64,000 bases of DNA from an uncultured Lachnospiraceae bacterium (GCA_947172705.1 CAMWCA010000004.1:36271-100270), one strand, 5' to 3'. Positions 34,633 to 43,183 are shown, numbered from the stretch's first letter. The notes: generated by a model from the sequence alone, not told the origin. Numbers and translations: made by a program.

Positions 34633-35349
34633 ATGAAGATGTTAACACTAAAAGTAATTTTATTTTTGGGAATAACTCTGTTTGGAATATTAGCGATTAC
34701 TTTTCCTTTGAAAGCTTTTGCCAGTGAAATTGAAATGGAAATGATAGCGGATGATACCTATTATCAGGATAAAATACAATATTCCGGCGAGTGGACTTCC
34801 AGAGGAGAAGCAATACGTTCATATGACGTTTCTGATCAGGGCTGGGTTGCAATTGCATTTACCAAAAATAAAATTGGCATCTTTGATGAGAATATGAATT
34901 TTATATCTGAACTTTCTTTTGAAACCAGCGGTGTTTATGGAGTATTGTGGTATGGCGAATCAATATTAATTATGGATAATACTCCGCATAGGGCGATAGA
35001 GTGCGATATTTATGGAGAGATCATACGTGTATTTGATGTTAAAGGACCTGATACATATTGGTTTGATATTGTAGAGAAACGTATGCGAAAGTGGGAGGGA
35101 TGGAGATATTATTGCATGAATAAAAGAATGAACAGTGATTCAGTACATTCTACATATTATATAGCGCTTGAACGAAAGTCAAAAGATGGAAAAAAAGAAA
35201 TATTATATAAATCAGATCGGAAATTAGATGCAGGAGAGTCAGGCATTTTAATTGCAGGCGGATGCTATTTATTTGTGATACTGGCGTTTGTGTCTTCTAT
35301 TCTTTATGCCTGGAAGGCACCAACAAAGACAAAGGAAAAACAAAATTGA
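34633..35349 (+). CDS. Membrane protein with two terminal TM segments
   Basis: 238 aa from ATG 34633 (GGAGAG upstream; GTG 34618 is an alternative). Signal-like N-terminus VILFLGITLFGILAITFPLKAFA, an extracytoplasmic domain with repeated IAFTKNKIGIFDENMNF / ILIMDNTPHRAIECDIYGE strand motifs (propeller-like, NHL-style), and a C-terminal TM helix ILIAGGCYLFVILAFVSSILY with a Lys-rich tail. This topology displays the domain outside. The corresponding gene is absent from the first copy of the module. Function unknown. Confidence 0.6.
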   Translation: MKMLTLKVILFLGITLFGILAITFPLKAFASEIEMEMIADDTYYQDKIQYSGEWTSRGEAIRSYDVSDQGWVAIAFTKNKIGIFDENMNFISELSFETSGVYGVLWYGESILIMDNTPHRAIECDIYGEIIRVFDVKGPDTYWFDIVEKRMRKWEGWRYYCMNKRMNSDSVHSTYYIALERKSKDGKKEILYKSDRKLDAGESGILIAGGCYLFVILAFVSSILYAWKAPTKTKEKQN

Positions 35350-35429
35350 ATGTTTTTGGTTCATAAAACGCTAAAATAACAGATATTGGAAAAGAAAGGC
35401 AATATGTATTTTAGGGGAAGATAGGATAT

Positions 35430-37064
35430 ATGCGAATAACAAAATTGATAAAAGAAACAGTGGGTACAGATTTGGAAAAAAAGGGATTTGAGTATGTAAA
35501 GCAGAAAAGTGGGGTTTGGTGTTTCAGAAAAGAGGAAGACGGCTGGTTTCGGTGGATTTATATTGTTCATTCATGGAATGCTGCAGAAGTCTGGGTAGAA
35601 ATTGCAGTCAGCAGAAAAAAGAATGACAATTCCCTGACAGGATTTGGAAGAAGTTATTTTGATAAAGAAATCACACAAGAAGAGGAAAGAGAAACTTATT
35701 TTGACGAGGAAACCTTTAGATATGCACTTGAAAGGCTTCTGCAGCAAATCGAAAAAGAACTTATGCCAAGGTTTAAAGAGCTTGTTGAGCGGGAGCATAA
35801 GTGGGAAATTACGCCTGCCATGCAAAAACGCGTTTATAAGGAAAGAGAAAAAATGGCAAGAGCAATACTGGATTCTTATGGTATGTCAACAATTAGGGAA
35901 GATGAACTTGTCCTGTTTACAGTAGCCATACTCGAGGCACATAGAGAAGCCACGCTGGATGAATTTGGGGAAGAATTGATGGGGCTTGCTGCTTTGTGGA
36001 CTGAAAGTCTTATGAAAAATATAGAGGGATGTAGATGCAAATGGAATAAACGATGGAAAGTATGCAGGCTTGGCTATCCCAATATTTCCCTAAGCCCGCA
36101 GATGGAGAGAAGGATCAGGTTTCTAAGGCTCTATTTCTTCTTATATGAGTATGGTTACCCATTAAGTACAATAAATAGTGCGTGGCAAGGAAAGTGTATG
36201 GAGACAATACATTCATGGTACAATACTCTTTTTGTCTTAAGAAGAAAAGTGAAAAAGGCAATTGAATTCAGGGAAAATTCGAAAATAGAAGTAATGACAA
36301 AGCGAAATGAAGGTGCTGTAGTTGAGGATATATTAATGCCGTTTTTAAGTAAATATGGCTACCAGTATGGCTCTTGGCAGGGCTTAAAGAATGGGTATAT
36401 GTGCTATCGTATAAAGGAGGCGCAAAGGCAGGAAATATTGCTGAAGAGAAATTATAGAACGGGAGAAATGTGGGTCAGCGCTGTTACCCATTCGGGGAAA
36501 GAATTGCAGTTGCCTGATATTGAAGAAGGGCTGGGGCTTTATGATGGAACCGAATATTGCGAATATCTGCTTGAATGGAATTACAGGAGGTTTGAAGAAG
36601 CAGTAATGAAATTGAGGGATCAGATGGAGCAGATCTTCATGCCGGCTTTAGAAAATGAAGAAAATTACCTCCTGAAATGGGAACTGACACATGAGATGCG
36701 GAGAAGAGAATTTTTTGAAAGAAAAGAATTATTAGAGAAAGTAAAGGAGATGTATGGCGAGGAACATTTTCCTCCCAAAGCTTTGCCTGCTTTCATTAAA
36801 AAGATTTTGCAGGAAAATGAGAATAAAACCATGGAGGAATTTGGAGATATTCTTTTAGGTTTGGGGGTTATGCTGGGGGAAGCGGCTATTTCCGAAATAG
36901 AAGGGAGTCACTGGCTATGGGATAAGGAAAGGTCGAAATGCATTATTGCGTATGGAAATGAAGTAGCAGGGATAGACCCGGCATTTGCCTTGAATTATGC
37001 ATGGCAGAAAAGGAAACCTGAAAATGTGGATAGACTGTGGGAGGTTCTAACAGGGAAACACTGA
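35430..37064 (+). CDS. Family B protein with two tandem domains
   Basis: 544 aa, cytosolic. ATG with GGGGAAGATAGG upstream. Two copies of the family B domain are fused: one starts RITKLIKETVGTDLEKKGFEYV and carries ATLDEFGEELMGLAALW; the second starts near residue 290 (GAVVEDILMPFLSKYGYQY) and carries TMEEFGDILLGLGVMLGEAAI. Each ends with a C-x(6)C or W.K...C.I.Y segment and an R..NVDRLW-type helix. Together with 30049 and 30867 there are four domains, so the tandem pair here corresponds to the two separate genes in module 1. Function unknown. Confidence 0.6.
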   Translation: MRITKLIKETVGTDLEKKGFEYVKQKSGVWCFRKEEDGWFRWIYIVHSWNAAEVWVEIAVSRKKNDNSLTGFGRSYFDKEITQEEERETYFDEETFRYALERLLQQIEKELMPRFKELVEREHKWEITPAMQKRVYKEREKMARAILDSYGMSTIREDELVLFTVAILEAHREATLDEFGEELMGLAALWTESLMKNIEGCRCKWNKRWKVCRLGYPNISLSPQMERRIRFLRLYFFLYEYGYPLSTINSAWQGKCMETIHSWYNTLFVLRRKVKKAIEFRENSKIEVMTKRNEGAVVEDILMPFLSKYGYQYGSWQGLKNGYMCYRIKEAQRQEILLKRNYRTGEMWVSAVTHSGKELQLPDIEEGLGLYDGTEYCEYLLEWNYRRFEEAVMKLRDQMEQIFMPALENEENYLLKWELTHEMRRREFFERKELLEKVKEMYGEEHFPPKALPAFIKKILQENENKTMEEFGDILLGLGVMLGEAAISEIEGSHWLWDKERSKCIIAYGNEVAGIDPAFALNYAWQKRKPENVDRLWEVLTGKH

Positions 37065-37075
37065 TAGAAAAACTA

Positions 37076-37108
37076 TGTTACAAAAACGATGCAGAGATAA
37101 TGTATAAT
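37076..37108 (+). promoter_or_regulatory. Array promoter element, copy 6 (variant half-sites)
   Basis: TGTTACAA at 37076-37083, CGATGCAG at 37087-37094, TATAAT at 37103-37108; spacings 11 and 16. Duplicate of copy 5, but the half-sites differ at two positions. Confidence 0.65.
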
Positions 37109-37208
37109 GGTCTATAATAGAGGCAGGACGAAGGAAAGGAGATGATTCCAATGCAGATAATATCTTGTTACTCGTGGTTAATTTTATTCATTAATAAGGA
37201 GGAAACAG

Positions 37209-37694
37209 ATGAAGAAAAAATTTTTATCCATGATTACAATGTGTATTGTTGCAATGGTAATATTAGCGTCTCCGATGTCTGCTTTTGCTGAGGAAGGGCG
37301 ATATGATGCAGAATACGCAGCAGTAGGTTTGGGCGTATATGCAGATATGGGAGTTTATGCTCCGGGAACATATATTATTTCCTCATCGGATTTGCCCGAT
37401 GCAGGAAGCAACATACTTGACGGACTGAGTCTTATGTGCAGTATTCCAATTATCGGAGATAAAATTCCCGGTTGTCAGTATGTAGACTGGGGTGAAAAGC
37501 TTTTGGCGGTAATGCCAGATGTCAGGTACAGTGTAAGGCTTACGGATGCAGAAACCGGCGATTTTGTTTGGGAAGGCGAGCTGACAAGCGGGCAGGATGA
37601 CTTGTATCTTGGTGACGATCATTCAAGTTATAAGGTTGAAATGAAACCGACATCTGGGATAATTCATTTTGTGTATCTGGCAAGAAAAGATTAA
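37209..37694 (+). CDS. Secreted small protein, family U1 (copy 2)
   Basis: 161 aa; SD AAGGAGG. Signal peptide cleaved after SAFA, with one extra residue compared with copy 1. The mature protein is identical to that of 31833. It opens the second copy of the U unit behind promoter copy 6. Confidence 0.7.
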   Translation: MKKKFLSMITMCIVAMVILASPMSAFAEEGRYDAEYAAVGLGVYADMGVYAPGTYIISSSDLPDAGSNILDGLSLMCSIPIIGDKIPGCQYVDWGEKLLAVMPDVRYSVRLTDAETGDFVWEGELTSGQDDLYLGDDHSSYKVEMKPTSGIIHFVYLARKD

Positions 37695-37765
37695 TATTGC
37701 GCCCCGGAGTACAGACATATTTTTATACCAGAGAGATTGATTTAAGCAGCATGTAGATTAGAAAA

Positions 37766-37824
37766 AACACAGAGGCGCTGACCACTGCATCGGTAATGTA
37801 GATTGGCTATCCCCTGTGTTTTTT
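37766..37824 (+). terminator. Terminator after the 37209 gene
   Basis: AACACAGAGG (37766-37775) / CCCCTGTGTT (37811-37820) followed by TTTT; equivalent to 32390-32446. Confidence 0.55.
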
Positions 37825-37931
37825 CGATCAGGGTGTCTTCATGGGATATTTCTCACTAGCTTGCATCAGTTTTGGTGGATGATGGCTTGGCTCTATGTAT
37901 TTGTGAAAAATGTGTAAAGGGAGGGAAAAAA

Positions 37932-38939
37932 GTGGAAAAAGAAAGATACAGAATGATCCTGTTATGGGTATTATTAATAACCGTTATTTTTATGATACCG
38001 ACCCACATAATACCATCTGTCATTTATTTAAAAGATAAGATGATAGAGAAAAATATGCCTCCCATGGAAGATTTCTATTTTTTAGTGTATGAAGGACTGG
38101 AAAAACCTCAACATACAATTATCTATAAATATGATGTACAGCGTGATGAGACATACGAGGTTGGACGGGTAGCAGGATATTTTCACAATGGGGAAATAAA
38201 CAGCAAGAAGGAATATATCACAGGTCTGAGAGGTTCTTTATTCAATGAAGAAAAACCTGAAGCAGAGTTTGGCGTTGTGAGATTTTATTTAAAGGATGGG
38301 ATATCAGAAATTTTGCTTAGTGATGAGGAAATGCATACTTTTGAAAAGGGAAAGATACATTGGCTACTATCTTATATAGGAGATGATGGAGAAAAAGTAT
38401 ATATACATTATTATGGTGTGGAAGATATCAGCAATGTTTTTATTTCATACGATTTAAGGACGGGAGAGAGAAAAAGAGCCAGTGTACCTGGTGGAAAATA
38501 CAAAGAAATTCTTGATATAAGTGAAAATGTAGTGTGGGGAATAGATGATTCTGTAATTACAAGATACGATATGAGGACAGGCGAGATTCGAAAAACAGCT
38601 GAAAATGCAAGGCGTGCGTATATTTCTGACGATGAAACAAAATTGGTGTTTACTCGACCAGGTGATTATAAGCATATGTATTTGTATGATGTGAAAAGCA
38701 GAGAAGAAAAAGGTATTTTGAGAGCTGGATGGAATACAATGTTTCTTGAATATTATCAATATTCGTCGGGGTGGGATAAAAGTGGAGAGTACTATTTTTA
38801 TGTGGAGGTATTTCCCAGAATAGTGGGCAGTAATATCAGGGTTAAAGTATATAATTTAAGAACTAAGAAGAGCAGGTGTGTTTATATAGAAACCAACTCT
38901 CGAGGAAGCTTTGAATTTGTCAGAAATGCAGGCGCATAG
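37932..38939 (+). CDS. Membrane-anchored propeller-like protein (intact copy)
   Basis: 335 aa from GTG 37932 with SD GGGAGG (the open frame extends to 37872 without an SD). TM helix MILLWVLLITVIFMIPTHII. The extracytoplasmic part has blade-like repeats with YDVQRDETYEVG, YDLRTGERKRAS, YDMRTGEIRKTA, YDVKSREEKGI and YNLRTKKSRCVY, that is Y(D/N)-x(3)-(T/S/K)-x-(E/K) turns as in WD40-like or PQQ propellers. Copy 1 of the module retains only its last 79 codons (32495-32734). Function unknown. Confidence 0.65.
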   Translation: MEKERYRMILLWVLLITVIFMIPTHIIPSVIYLKDKMIEKNMPPMEDFYFLVYEGLEKPQHTIIYKYDVQRDETYEVGRVAGYFHNGEINSKKEYITGLRGSLFNEEKPEAEFGVVRFYLKDGISEILLSDEEMHTFEKGKIHWLLSYIGDDGEKVYIHYYGVEDISNVFISYDLRTGERKRASVPGGKYKEILDISENVVWGIDDSVITRYDMRTGEIRKTAENARRAYISDDETKLVFTRPGDYKHMYLYDVKSREEKGILRAGWNTMFLEYYQYSSGWDKSGEYYFYVEVFPRIVGSNIRVKVYNLRTKKSRCVYIETNSRGSFEFVRNAGA

Positions 38940-38958
38940 GGGAATAATCAGGAACAAA

Positions 38959-39453
38959 ATGAAAACCCAAAATGTTTTACAAAAGCACAATAATTTATCA
39001 AATCGAATTCGCAAAAAACCATTTGTAGGCGCATTAGTGGTCGTGGTCGGCTTATTTCTCTTTTGGTGGATATGGGGCAATTATGACATGAATTACTGGA
39101 AAAATATTGGAGACAGCTACAATGCAGTTTTGCAAAAATTTGGCGAACCAATAAAAGTTGAGATCGATACAACGTGCTTTAAAGCTTACTTTGAGAATAT
39201 GAATGTTGTTTGCTATGATAATGGAAGTACATATTTGGCAGAGATAACAGATCCGGATATTAGATTTGGAATTCTAAAGATCGGAGTGGGAACCCCCAAA
39301 AGGGTTGTTGAGGGAATATATCATTTTAAAAGGAAATTTATAGATCTTGATGAAAATGAATTTGGGGTTAATGATGGAGTTGTCTCCATTACATTTGAAT
39401 ATGATGAAAATGATTGCGTCAAAAAAATGTATTTATGCAATTGGTACTGGTAA
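38959..39453 (+). CDS. Single-pass membrane protein, family U2 (copy 2)
   Basis: 164 aa from ATG 38959; protein identical to the 32754 product. TM helix at residues 16-35, extracytoplasmic C-terminal domain. The perfect match, in contrast to differences in neighbouring U1 and U3 genes, suggests local gene conversion. Confidence 0.65.
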   Translation: MKTQNVLQKHNNLSNRIRKKPFVGALVVVVGLFLFWWIWGNYDMNYWKNIGDSYNAVLQKFGEPIKVEIDTTCFKAYFENMNVVCYDNGSTYLAEITDPDIRFGILKIGVGTPKRVVEGIYHFKRKFIDLDENEFGVNDGVVSITFEYDENDCVKKMYLCNWYW

Positions 39454-39507
39454 TTCATAAAAGCTTATTTTTTTGATTTTATTGGAGGACAAAAATAAGG
39501 AGATCTG

Positions 39508-39915
39508 ATGAAGAAGAACATTATTTTGATCATAATCTGTATTTTGTCCATCAGGTTTGGTTTCATGCTGATGGATGCTTATGGATATAGACAGGAAAAA
39601 GAAGCCAGGATTCATGAGGTGGAACAGTTTTTCGCTGAAAATGGGTATGAGATAACCGTTAAGGGCGCATATATGGGAGGAAGAGAATCAGAAGGTCCTT
39701 TTTTATATGGGTGGTACTGGCTTGTTTTTGACATTGGCGTTGAGGAAATTCTGCTATACTATTATGAGAGCGAAGGGGAAGTACAGGGATATCTAAAAGA
39801 TTTGGACGATATAAGAAGATCACAATGCCATCTCTCTTCCCATTTTGTCTTTTGGTATTATGGTGAAACTAAGGATATAATTGAAACCATTAACTGCTTT
39901 TGCGAGGAATACTAA
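39508..39915 (+). CDS. Membrane-anchored small protein, family U3 (copy 2)
   Basis: 135 aa, SD AAGGAG. Differs from the 33303 product at about eight scattered residues. The duplicated DNA ends at about 39945 (taagtaattgta), where copy 1 instead joins the propeller-gene fragment at 33740. Confidence 0.65.
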   Translation: MKKNIILIIICILSIRFGFMLMDAYGYRQEKEARIHEVEQFFAENGYEITVKGAYMGGRESEGPFLYGWYWLVFDIGVEEILLYYYESEGEVQGYLKDLDDIRRSQCHLSSHFVFWYYGETKDIIETINCFCEEY

Positions 39916-39993
39916 ATACTGCCGGAAGTGATATAAGTAATTGTAAAGTACGAATTTACATAATATGGCCTACTACATAAGGAAGCGATAAAT

Positions 39994-40566
39994 ATGGAAA
40001 GAAGAAAAAAGCAATATTGGCTTTTAAGTATGATAGTGATCATAGTAGAGATGGCAGCGCTTGCCCTGTCTTCCAAAGATCAAATAAGAGAATTGTCAAA
40101 AAGAAGCATTTGTAATAAAGTGGTGAAGCAGGAGGAAACTTTATCCCAGCTAATTGGAAGGTATATGAAAGAAGACCGGAACCTGTTTATCCATTTAAGT
40201 CAGGAAAACGGGGACGTAATTCCTTATAAGCAGTTAAAAGATAAAGAAATAACAAAAACATTTAAACAATTTAAGCTGATAGGCATTGATTATAAGAAAA
40301 ACGGAGATATGGTTTTTTATGTTTATCCGTACTTGGATCTGCTTATAGAGGGGTATATCAGTGGTTTTTACTACAGTGAGCAGGATGAGCCGATCAGCGG
40401 AGACGGAGAAGAGATCGGCGATCTGGAATATGAAAGCGATGGTTTATACTATCACTGGTATAAAACGGAAAAGATAACAGATCATTGGTGGTATTTTGAG
40501 GAGATCATTTCCTTTAGCGGAAAGGCAACGGGGAGGAAAAACGTATATGGGCAACATGAAATATGA
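39994..40566 (+). CDS. Membrane-anchored hypothetical protein
   Basis: 190 aa, ATG with GGAAGCG upstream. N-terminal TM (YWLLSMIVIIVEMAALALS), then a domain with ETLSQLIGRYMKEDRNLFIH, FKLIGIDYKKNGDMVFYVYP and a tyrosine-rich C-terminus (DGLYYHWYKTEKITDHWWYF). Looks like a small immunity-type or accessory protein but has no family I recognise. Its end overlaps the MreB-like relic by 20 bp. Confidence 0.55.
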   Translation: MERRKKQYWLLSMIVIIVEMAALALSSKDQIRELSKRSICNKVVKQEETLSQLIGRYMKEDRNLFIHLSQENGDVIPYKQLKDKEITKTFKQFKLIGIDYKKNGDMVFYVYPYLDLLIEGYISGFYYSEQDEPISGDGEEIGDLEYESDGLYYHWYKTEKITDHWWYFEEIISFSGKATGRKNVYGQHEI

Positions 40567-40657
40567 GCCGGCGGATATTGAAATCTATATCCAGGAAAAA
40601 TGGGATATTGTTGTTTTGAAGATTGTAGGGACAAAACAGGAGGAGATATCTACTTGA
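40547..40657 (+). pseudogene. 5' relic of the MreB-like gene
   Basis: ATG 40547 begins MGNMKYEPADIEIYIQEK, matching the start of the 42620 product (MGKIKYEPADIEIHIQEK); it then runs into DIVVLKIV and unrelated sequence. About 54 bp of homology survive, including the start codon region. Shows that this MreB-like gene, or its 5' end, was present twice. Confidence 0.65.
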
Positions 40658-41163
40658 AAAAGGAAATAAAATGGTTCTGCTTACTAATTTGCTTAAATTT
40701 ATTCCTTGAAAGAATTCCTGTTAAAAGAAGCATTACCATGGAAGAAGCTAATGAAAAATTGAAATCGGGTAATACATATATTTGTCAGCATGAAGCGACG
40801 ACAGGATCATCATGGTCAGTATATGTTCAAGAAGGAGAAATTCCGCGACTGGTATGTCTTGAAGGAAATGTACCAATTGATCATATTGACAGAAACAATT
40901 TTTTCTTCTTTGCTCATAATATTTTTTTAATTCAAGGTAACATTATCGGGAAGCAATTAGTAGACGGAGAGGGGAATATTCAATATTTTTATGGTGAAGA
41001 TATAGAAATTTGTAATAAATTAATGCAGTCGGAAGAGCTATATGATAGCTATGACATTATAGATGTTGAAAAATGGGATATTGTCAGCCCGATTGATCGT
41101 GGAGAAAGCTGGAGGTTTTGGGCATCCCGCGATTATTTAGATATTTTTGATTTCACCTATTAA
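40654..41163 (+). CDS. Exported or membrane-anchored small protein (paralogue of 14312)
   Basis: 169 aa from TTG 40654, preceded by a strong SD (AGGAGG, 40638-40645); the open frame to ATG 40600 runs through the MreB-like relic and has no SD. N-terminal hydrophobic segment (WFCLLICLNLFLE) then RIPVKRSITMEEANEKL. It shares VDHIDR/IDHING, FFFAHNIFLIQGN and a final SRDYLDIFDF with the 14312 product. This copy has no array promoter element immediately upstream, unlike its paralogue. Function unknown. Confidence 0.65.
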   Translation: MKKEIKWFCLLICLNLFLERIPVKRSITMEEANEKLKSGNTYICQHEATTGSSWSVYVQEGEIPRLVCLEGNVPIDHIDRNNFFFFAHNIFLIQGNIIGKQLVDGEGNIQYFYGEDIEICNKLMQSEELYDSYDIIDVEKWDIVSPIDRGESWRFWASRDYLDIFDFTY

Positions 41164-41227
41164 AAAGAACACATATTTCACAATTTTTATAACGGAGGTT
41201 ACAGTGAAAAAGGTGCAAGGAGGGAAA

Positions 41228-42598
41228 ATGAGCAATAATACAATTCAACCAGTATACAGTGACAAGACCATTGATATTGCCGCATTGTTAAATGATGATT
41301 ATATTATTATATGCGATACAAACGTTTATTTGGGGTTGTACAGATTTTCACCGGACTATGCGAATTTCGCATTAGAATGTCTGAATGCCGTCAAGGATTC
41401 CATTCAGCTTCCATATACGGTAAAAATCGAGTATGAACGTCATTATCAGAGTATGTTTCGGAAACGGCAGGATGCGGTGGAAAATGCGGCAACGGATCTG
41501 ATCGATCTGGCAAAGCTGCAAAAAAATAAATTATTAGGAAGTTTTTCCACACTGGTCATGAAACAATTTCCTGATGTGGAGGAGATACAGCAGGAAATAG
41601 AAGATAAATATGAGGAAATCGCAAAGCTGCTGAGCGATTATTTTGAAGACAGAAGTGTGTTGGGACTCCTCCAGGGCAGCTGGGACAGGGACGTTGTGAA
41701 AGAGCTGATAGATGAGATATGTGATAAGGGTCAAATCATGGCGGACTTTACCAGGGACGAGATCTACAGGATTTGTGATGAAGGAGAAAAACGATATAAA
41801 AACAGCATGCCGCCGGGATTTAAAGACAGAAGAGGGAAAGACGGGATCAGAAAATACAGCGACTTGATTTTATGGAAAGAAGTTATGAAATACGCCCATG
41901 ATGAGCAAAAGAACGTGATATTTGTCACTGATGATGTGAAGGCGGATTGGTGGAAAACGGGGACGTATGAGTTTTTACCTGAACTGGTAAATGAATTTCA
42001 GCGGAAAAGCAGATTAAGGGAAAGTGAAAACAATGGAATTGCCGGGGACGCTCTGCAAATCGTTCCTTTTGTATCCACAGATTTTTATGAGGCTGTATCA
42101 GGCAGTCTGCATGTTGTGAAAAGCGACGCGGTGGATCAGGCATTGCAGATAACGGAAGAGTCTTACATTGAAGCGATAGCGGACAGGGCTTTTGATGCTG
42201 TTTTTATGAAATTGCAATATTCAGGTACAGATTATATAGATACGTCCATTCTGACAGACGTAGGGTCGGAGGGAATTGAAGAGTGGGAAATAGAATCCTA
42301 TGATTTTTTGAAATATGAAATGCTGGGAAGAGCAGACGGCATAATTGAATACGATCTTACATATGAGGTGGAATTAAGCGGATATTCTCATGACTATTGG
42401 GGGCGGGACGATGATACCAGGGAGATTGTGGTTTCACCGCCATTTTCACACCGTGTAAAAGGGATGCTTGTTGTACGGGTGATCAGAACGGTAGATATAT
42501 TTATGGATTTTGAATATTCGGATGAGTTCGATTCTGCTGAAATTGTGGACGCTGATTTTGAAGAAACATATTTTCAGTCATGGTATGATGAGCAGTGA
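41228..42598 (+). CDS. PIN-like domain (DUF4935/PIN_8) protein, putative RNase
   Basis: 456 aa from ATG 41228 with SD GGAGGGAA. N-terminal PIN-like domain: the first acidic motif is IIICDTNVYLGLYRFS at about residues 24-39, helices carry RRQDAVENA and related segments, and VIFVTDDVKADWW near residue 240 supplies the later Asp pair, as in the large PIN_8/DUF4935 proteins. A C-terminal domain of about 150 residues (ITEESYIEAIADRAFDAVFM onward) is beta-rich. PIN folds are metal-dependent RNases, often toxin or defence effectors. The MreB-like gene follows by 21 bp, so the two are co-transcribed. Confidence 0.75.
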   Translation: MSNNTIQPVYSDKTIDIAALLNDDYIIICDTNVYLGLYRFSPDYANFALECLNAVKDSIQLPYTVKIEYERHYQSMFRKRQDAVENAATDLIDLAKLQKNKLLGSFSTLVMKQFPDVEEIQQEIEDKYEEIAKLLSDYFEDRSVLGLLQGSWDRDVVKELIDEICDKGQIMADFTRDEIYRICDEGEKRYKNSMPPGFKDRRGKDGIRKYSDLILWKEVMKYAHDEQKNVIFVTDDVKADWWKTGTYEFLPELVNEFQRKSRLRESENNGIAGDALQIVPFVSTDFYEAVSGSLHVVKSDAVDQALQITEESYIEAIADRAFDAVFMKLQYSGTDYIDTSILTDVGSEGIEEWEIESYDFLKYEMLGRADGIIEYDLTYEVELSGYSHDYWGRDDDTREIVVSPPFSHRVKGMLVVRVIRTVDIFMDFEYSDEFDSAEIVDADFEETYFQSWYDEQ

Positions 42599-42619
42599 GA
42601 AGGAAAAGGAGAATCCTAT

Positions 42620-43183
42620 ATGGGCAAAATAAAGTACGAACCTGCGGACATTGAAATCCATATCCAAGAAAAGGGCGTTGTGCTAAAGGAAAAGTCTCTT
42701 ATAGCGTTTGACAAGGTAACCTGCAAGGTTTTGGCATATGGAGCAGAAGCGGAGTCAATGACAGAAATGGAGAATGTCTGCGTAGTATCCCCCATGCGCC
42801 AGGGAATGATTATAGATTACACTGTGGCGCTTGAGATGTTTCGGCATTTTATCTACAAAGCACTGGGAAAAAAGCCCTTATGGAAGCCCCGCATCGCTCT
42901 TTGTGTGCCCCAGGGCATAACGGAGGTGGAAAGGAAAACCATAGAAGACGTTATGATGCAGATAGGAGCCAGGGAACTTTTTATAACAGACTTTTCCATG
43001 GAGCGGTTTGAGATGGAAATGCCGAAAGAATACAGACAGTATAAAGTAATTATTGGCATCACAAAGGAGAAGCCTGAAAGCTACATTTCAGAGGAACTTG
43101 CAGGGATTCTGGAATATGCCAGGCAGCAGGGAATTTCAAAAGAAAGGGTGGAACAGCTGTTGAGAGATGCAGAAATGGAATAA
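42620..43183 (+). CDS. MreB-like protein reduced to the N-terminal half
   Basis: 187 aa; SD AAAAGGAG. The order of features follows MreB/Mbl: VVLKEKSLIAFDKVTCKVLA (strand with GVVL.EPS.VA.D...G.VLAVG), then a METVR...R.GMIIDY.VALEMFRHFI.KA segment like PL..GVIADF..TE.ML.YFI, and PRIALCVPQGITEVERKTIE....IGARELFI like R.V.C.PSG.T.VERRAV...A..AGAREV. The phosphate-binding loops and second half (about 150 aa) of a full MreB are absent, so it cannot be a normal filament-forming ATPase. It may act as a decoy, regulator or toxin of the MreB system. Confidence 0.65.
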   Translation: MGKIKYEPADIEIHIQEKGVVLKEKSLIAFDKVTCKVLAYGAEAESMTEMENVCVVSPMRQGMIIDYTVALEMFRHFIYKALGKKPLWKPRIALCVPQGITEVERKTIEDVMMQIGARELFITDFSMERFEMEMPKEYRQYKVIIGITKEKPESYISEELAGILEYARQQGISKERVEQLLRDAEME

